Positions 62,372 to 64,000 of a stretch of 64,000 nt of DNA are shown piece after piece. Location: contig NZ_JAVKCA010000016.1 in NCBI RefSeq assembly GCF_040222955.1, forward strand, positions 62,001 through 126,000, written 5' to 3'. Positions within the stretch are counted from its first letter, which is position 1. Each line of letters opens with the position of its first letter. A program made the translations under genes and the position numbers. This DNA comes from Marinoscillum sp040222955. GTDB taxonomy: Bacteria; Bacteroidota; Bacteroidia; Cytophagales; Cyclobacteriaceae. The notes under the pieces are model-generated. The model saw only the letters and a list, made by a program, of their open reading frames with translations, did no database searches and was not told the origin of the DNA.

Positions 62372-63433
62372 ATGAGAAAAACTATCTATTTTATATTTAT
62401 ATGTGTCTTTTTTTTGAAATTTTTCAATGCAAAAGCACAGGAATCCAAAATCAAGTTTGGTGCCTACCTGGATACCTACTACAATTTTGACTTCAGCAAA
62501 CCTCTGAATAATCAGCGACTTTACGTCACTCAATACGATAAACACAATGAATTTAACCTGAGTCATGCCTGGGTCAGTGCTGCCTACGAAGAAGATAAAA
62601 TCAGGGCCAGTCTGGCACTACAAGTAGGTACCTACCCCGCCAACAACTATGGCGCTGAACCGGAAAAGCTCTATCAAATGGTGTATGAAGCCTATGCTGG
62701 TTATCAGATAACTAAAAACGGCTGGTTGGATGTGGGCATTTTCGGTGGACATTTTGGTTACGAAAGTGCCCTGTCACTGGATCGGGATCTGTATTCCCCC
62801 GCACTGGCCACAGAGTACACGCCTTACTATCAGTCCGGCCTGCGTTACACCCACGACCTCTCAGACAATACCCAGCTAAGAGCGGTGGTGCTGAACGGAT
62901 GGCAAAATATAGGCGAGACCAACAACAAAAAATCCGTTGGACTGGCCGTTGATCATACTTTCAATGGAGCAATAAAAGTCAGCTACGGCAACTACTATGG
63001 AAATGAAAGTGCCGATGACAATATGGACCTGATGAGGTTTCATAACAATGTAATTCTCGAAGCAAAGCCGATAGAGAACCTGAAAATTGCCGGTATCCTG
63101 GATTATACCACTCAGAAAAACAGCATCACAGACGAGAGTATTGGCACCACTTTCATTACACTAATTGGGAAATACACTTTCACAGAAAAATGGTCGGTAG
63201 CTGGTCGGTATGAGAATGTGAACGACAAAGACGATATGCTCATCAATGGTATCACGGGGCAGTTTGTAATGAACGTGTTCAGCTTGTCCGTCAATTACTA
63301 CCCTTCCGAAAATGCAGCACTTAAAATAGAAGCTAAAACCTACAGAGGGCCAGACAATAACTTCGCCGGAGAAGAAGGCGTGGGATCCGGCTTGCTGGTG
63401 CTGGGAGGTGGCATTGCCATAAGGATTCAATAA
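62372..63433 (+). CDS. Outer-membrane beta-barrel protein, OmpL/BBP2-like
   Basis: 353 aa. Signal peptide about 1-22 (FFNAKAQ). The rest alternates polar and hydrophobic residues with many aromatic strand ends and closes with GGGIAIRIQ, as in porin-2-type (BBP2/OmpL-like) barrels; the N-terminal KFGAYLDTYYNFDF and GGHFGYES stretches are typical. Likely a channel or structural porin; no substrate can be named. A strong terminator starts right after its stop. Confidence 0.82.
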   Translation: MRKTIYFIFICVFFLKFFNAKAQESKIKFGAYLDTYYNFDFSKPLNNQRLYVTQYDKHNEFNLSHAWVSAAYEEDKIRASLALQVGTYPANNYGAEPEKLYQMVYEAYAGYQITKNGWLDVGIFGGHFGYESALSLDRDLYSPALATEYTPYYQSGLRYTHDLSDNTQLRAVVLNGWQNIGETNNKKSVGLAVDHTFNGAIKVSYGNYYGNESADDNMDLMRFHNNVILEAKPIENLKIAGILDYTTQKNSITDESIGTTFITLIGKYTFTEKWSVAGRYENVNDKDDMLINGITGQFVMNVFSLSVNYYPSENAALKIEAKTYRGPDNNFAGEEGVGSGLLVLGGGIAIRIQ

Positions 63434-63470
63434 AAAAACCCTGCCGTGAATGATTCACGGCAGGGTTTTT
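63434..63470. terminator. Bidirectional terminator, perfect 17-bp stem
   Basis: AAAAACCCTGCCGTGAA and its exact complement flank a TGA loop; T-runs are present on both strands. It serves the porin gene (plus) and rpoD (minus), which converge here. Confidence 0.95.
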
Positions 63471-63490
63471 ACTCAATTATCTATTGGCTA

Positions 63491-64000
63491 TTAATTCGCT
63501 ACAAACTCCTTAAGCCTTCTGTTTTTACCAGGCTCTCTCAATTTCTGAAGGGCCTTCTCTCTTATTTGTCTCACACGCTCACGGGTCAATCCCATGGCAT
63601 CTCCAATTTCTTCCAGTGTATAAGGATTGTCATGACCGATACCGAAGCTCATCATGATTACTTCTCTTTCCCTGGCTGTGAGGGTAGAAAGTGCCCTTAG
63701 CGTCTCCACTTTCAGAGAGTCATTGAACACCAACTCACCGTCCGTAGGACCTGTAGTCTGGTTTTCCAGGACATCCAACAGTGAACCGGACTCATCCTCA
63801 CCAAAAGGCGCATCCATAGACATTTGCTTCACCTCAGCACCCAGTGTGTTTCTCACTTCACTAGGCTTCATGTCCAGAATTTCTGCCAATTCCTCCTCGG
63901 TAGGCTCGCGCTCGAACTGCTGCTCCAACTCGGCATATGCTCTTCTGATCTGGTTGATCGCACCGGACTTGTTCATCGGCAGTCGAACAATTCTTGACTG
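63491..64000 (-). CDS. rpoD: Primary sigma factor RpoD, 3' part only
   Basis: 170 codons are visible and the frame runs off the right edge (upstream residues QSRIVRLPM precede the internal ATG at 63976). Seen: end of region 2/start of region 3 (RIVRLPMNKSGAINQIRRAY), region 3 (QQFEREPTEEELAEIL, NTLGAEVKQMSMDAP), and region 4 with LTAREREVIMMSFGIG and the HTH TLEEIGDAMGLTRERVRQIREKALQKLR. This is the vegetative sigma-A of Bacteroidota, which recognises TTG/TAnnTTTG promoters such as those found in this window. Confidence 0.96.
   Translation of the reverse strand, partial: QSRIVRLPMNKSGAINQIRRAYAELEQQFEREPTEEELAEILDMKPSEVRNTLGAEVKQMSMDAPFGEDESGSLLDVLENQTTGPTDGELVFNDSLKVETLRALSTLTAREREVIMMSFGIGHDNPYTLEEIGDAMGLTRERVRQIREKALQKLREPGKNRRLKEFVAN

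Noticed and set aside
1..64000. Horizontal island, prophage or insertion sequence
   Set aside because: No transposase, integrase, tRNA-flanked repeat or phage gene was seen; the PUL regions have codon use similar to the housekeeping block by eye.

Overview
The window comes from a Bacteroidota genome, most likely a marine-type member of the order Cytophagales. Evidence: two SusC/SusD pairs, secreted hydrolases ending in type IX secretion (T9SS) type A sorting domains, TAnnTTTG-type -7 promoter boxes typical of the phylum, prfB with the RF2 programmed frameshift, an ECF sigma/FecR pair feeding a SusC with an STN domain, and 7TMR-DISM hybrid histidine kinases. No rRNA, tRNA, insertion sequence, CRISPR array or phage gene was seen.

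Region 1 (1-20495) is a polysaccharide utilisation locus (PUL), probably for a beta-glucan of laminarin or beta-1,6-glucan type. On the minus strand, in transcription order: susC, susD, a PKD lipoprotein with two related C-terminal modules, a terminator, a GH3 beta-glucosidase lipoprotein, a second PKD lipoprotein, a secreted GH30 and a secreted GH5-CBM6 that runs off the left edge. A second GH5 (two CBM6-like modules, T9SS tail) lies upstream of susC, followed by an orphan T9SS tail and its own terminator. Divergent from it is a membrane-spanning regulator (beta-propeller, Y_Y_Y, one TM, LuxR-type HTH, no kinase), the likely local sensor. The implied scheme: T9SS puts endo/exo-glucanases on the surface, the lipoproteins and SusD bind glycan, SusC imports oligosaccharides, and periplasmic GH3 finishes them.

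Region 2 (20492-26022) holds a TPR histidine kinase, recR-clpS, a sodium/solute symporter, an alkyltransferase-like DNA repair protein lacking the catalytic Cys, and an SDR oxidoreductase. Region 3 (26026-40330) is a second nutrient-uptake locus: ECF sigma, FecR anti-sigma, SusC with STN domain, SusD, then two very large paralogous FG-GAP/VCBS-ASPIC/UnbV lipoproteins and no glycoside hydrolase.

Region 4 (40539-55439) is mainly housekeeping: a DUF3299-like protein, an ABC ATPase, cobalamin adenosyltransferase, ilvE, a CBS protein, prfB, an MFS carrier, a YhhN protein, an envelope protein, then a minus-strand block of M42 peptidase-hpt-adk-obg and grpE-dnaJ, plus sdaA and hemE. Region 5 (55436-64000) has two tandem hybrid histidine kinases, a PfkB-family sugar kinase, an aspartate aminotransferase, an outer-membrane barrel protein and the 3' part of the primary sigma factor gene.

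Most interesting points: the shared palindromes and terminators wiring the PUL, a possible new glycan-binding module family in its PKD lipoproteins, the orphan T9SS tail, a DnaJ that has lost one of its two zinc sites, the twin VCBS lipoproteins, and several -7 boxes placed almost on top of start codons.
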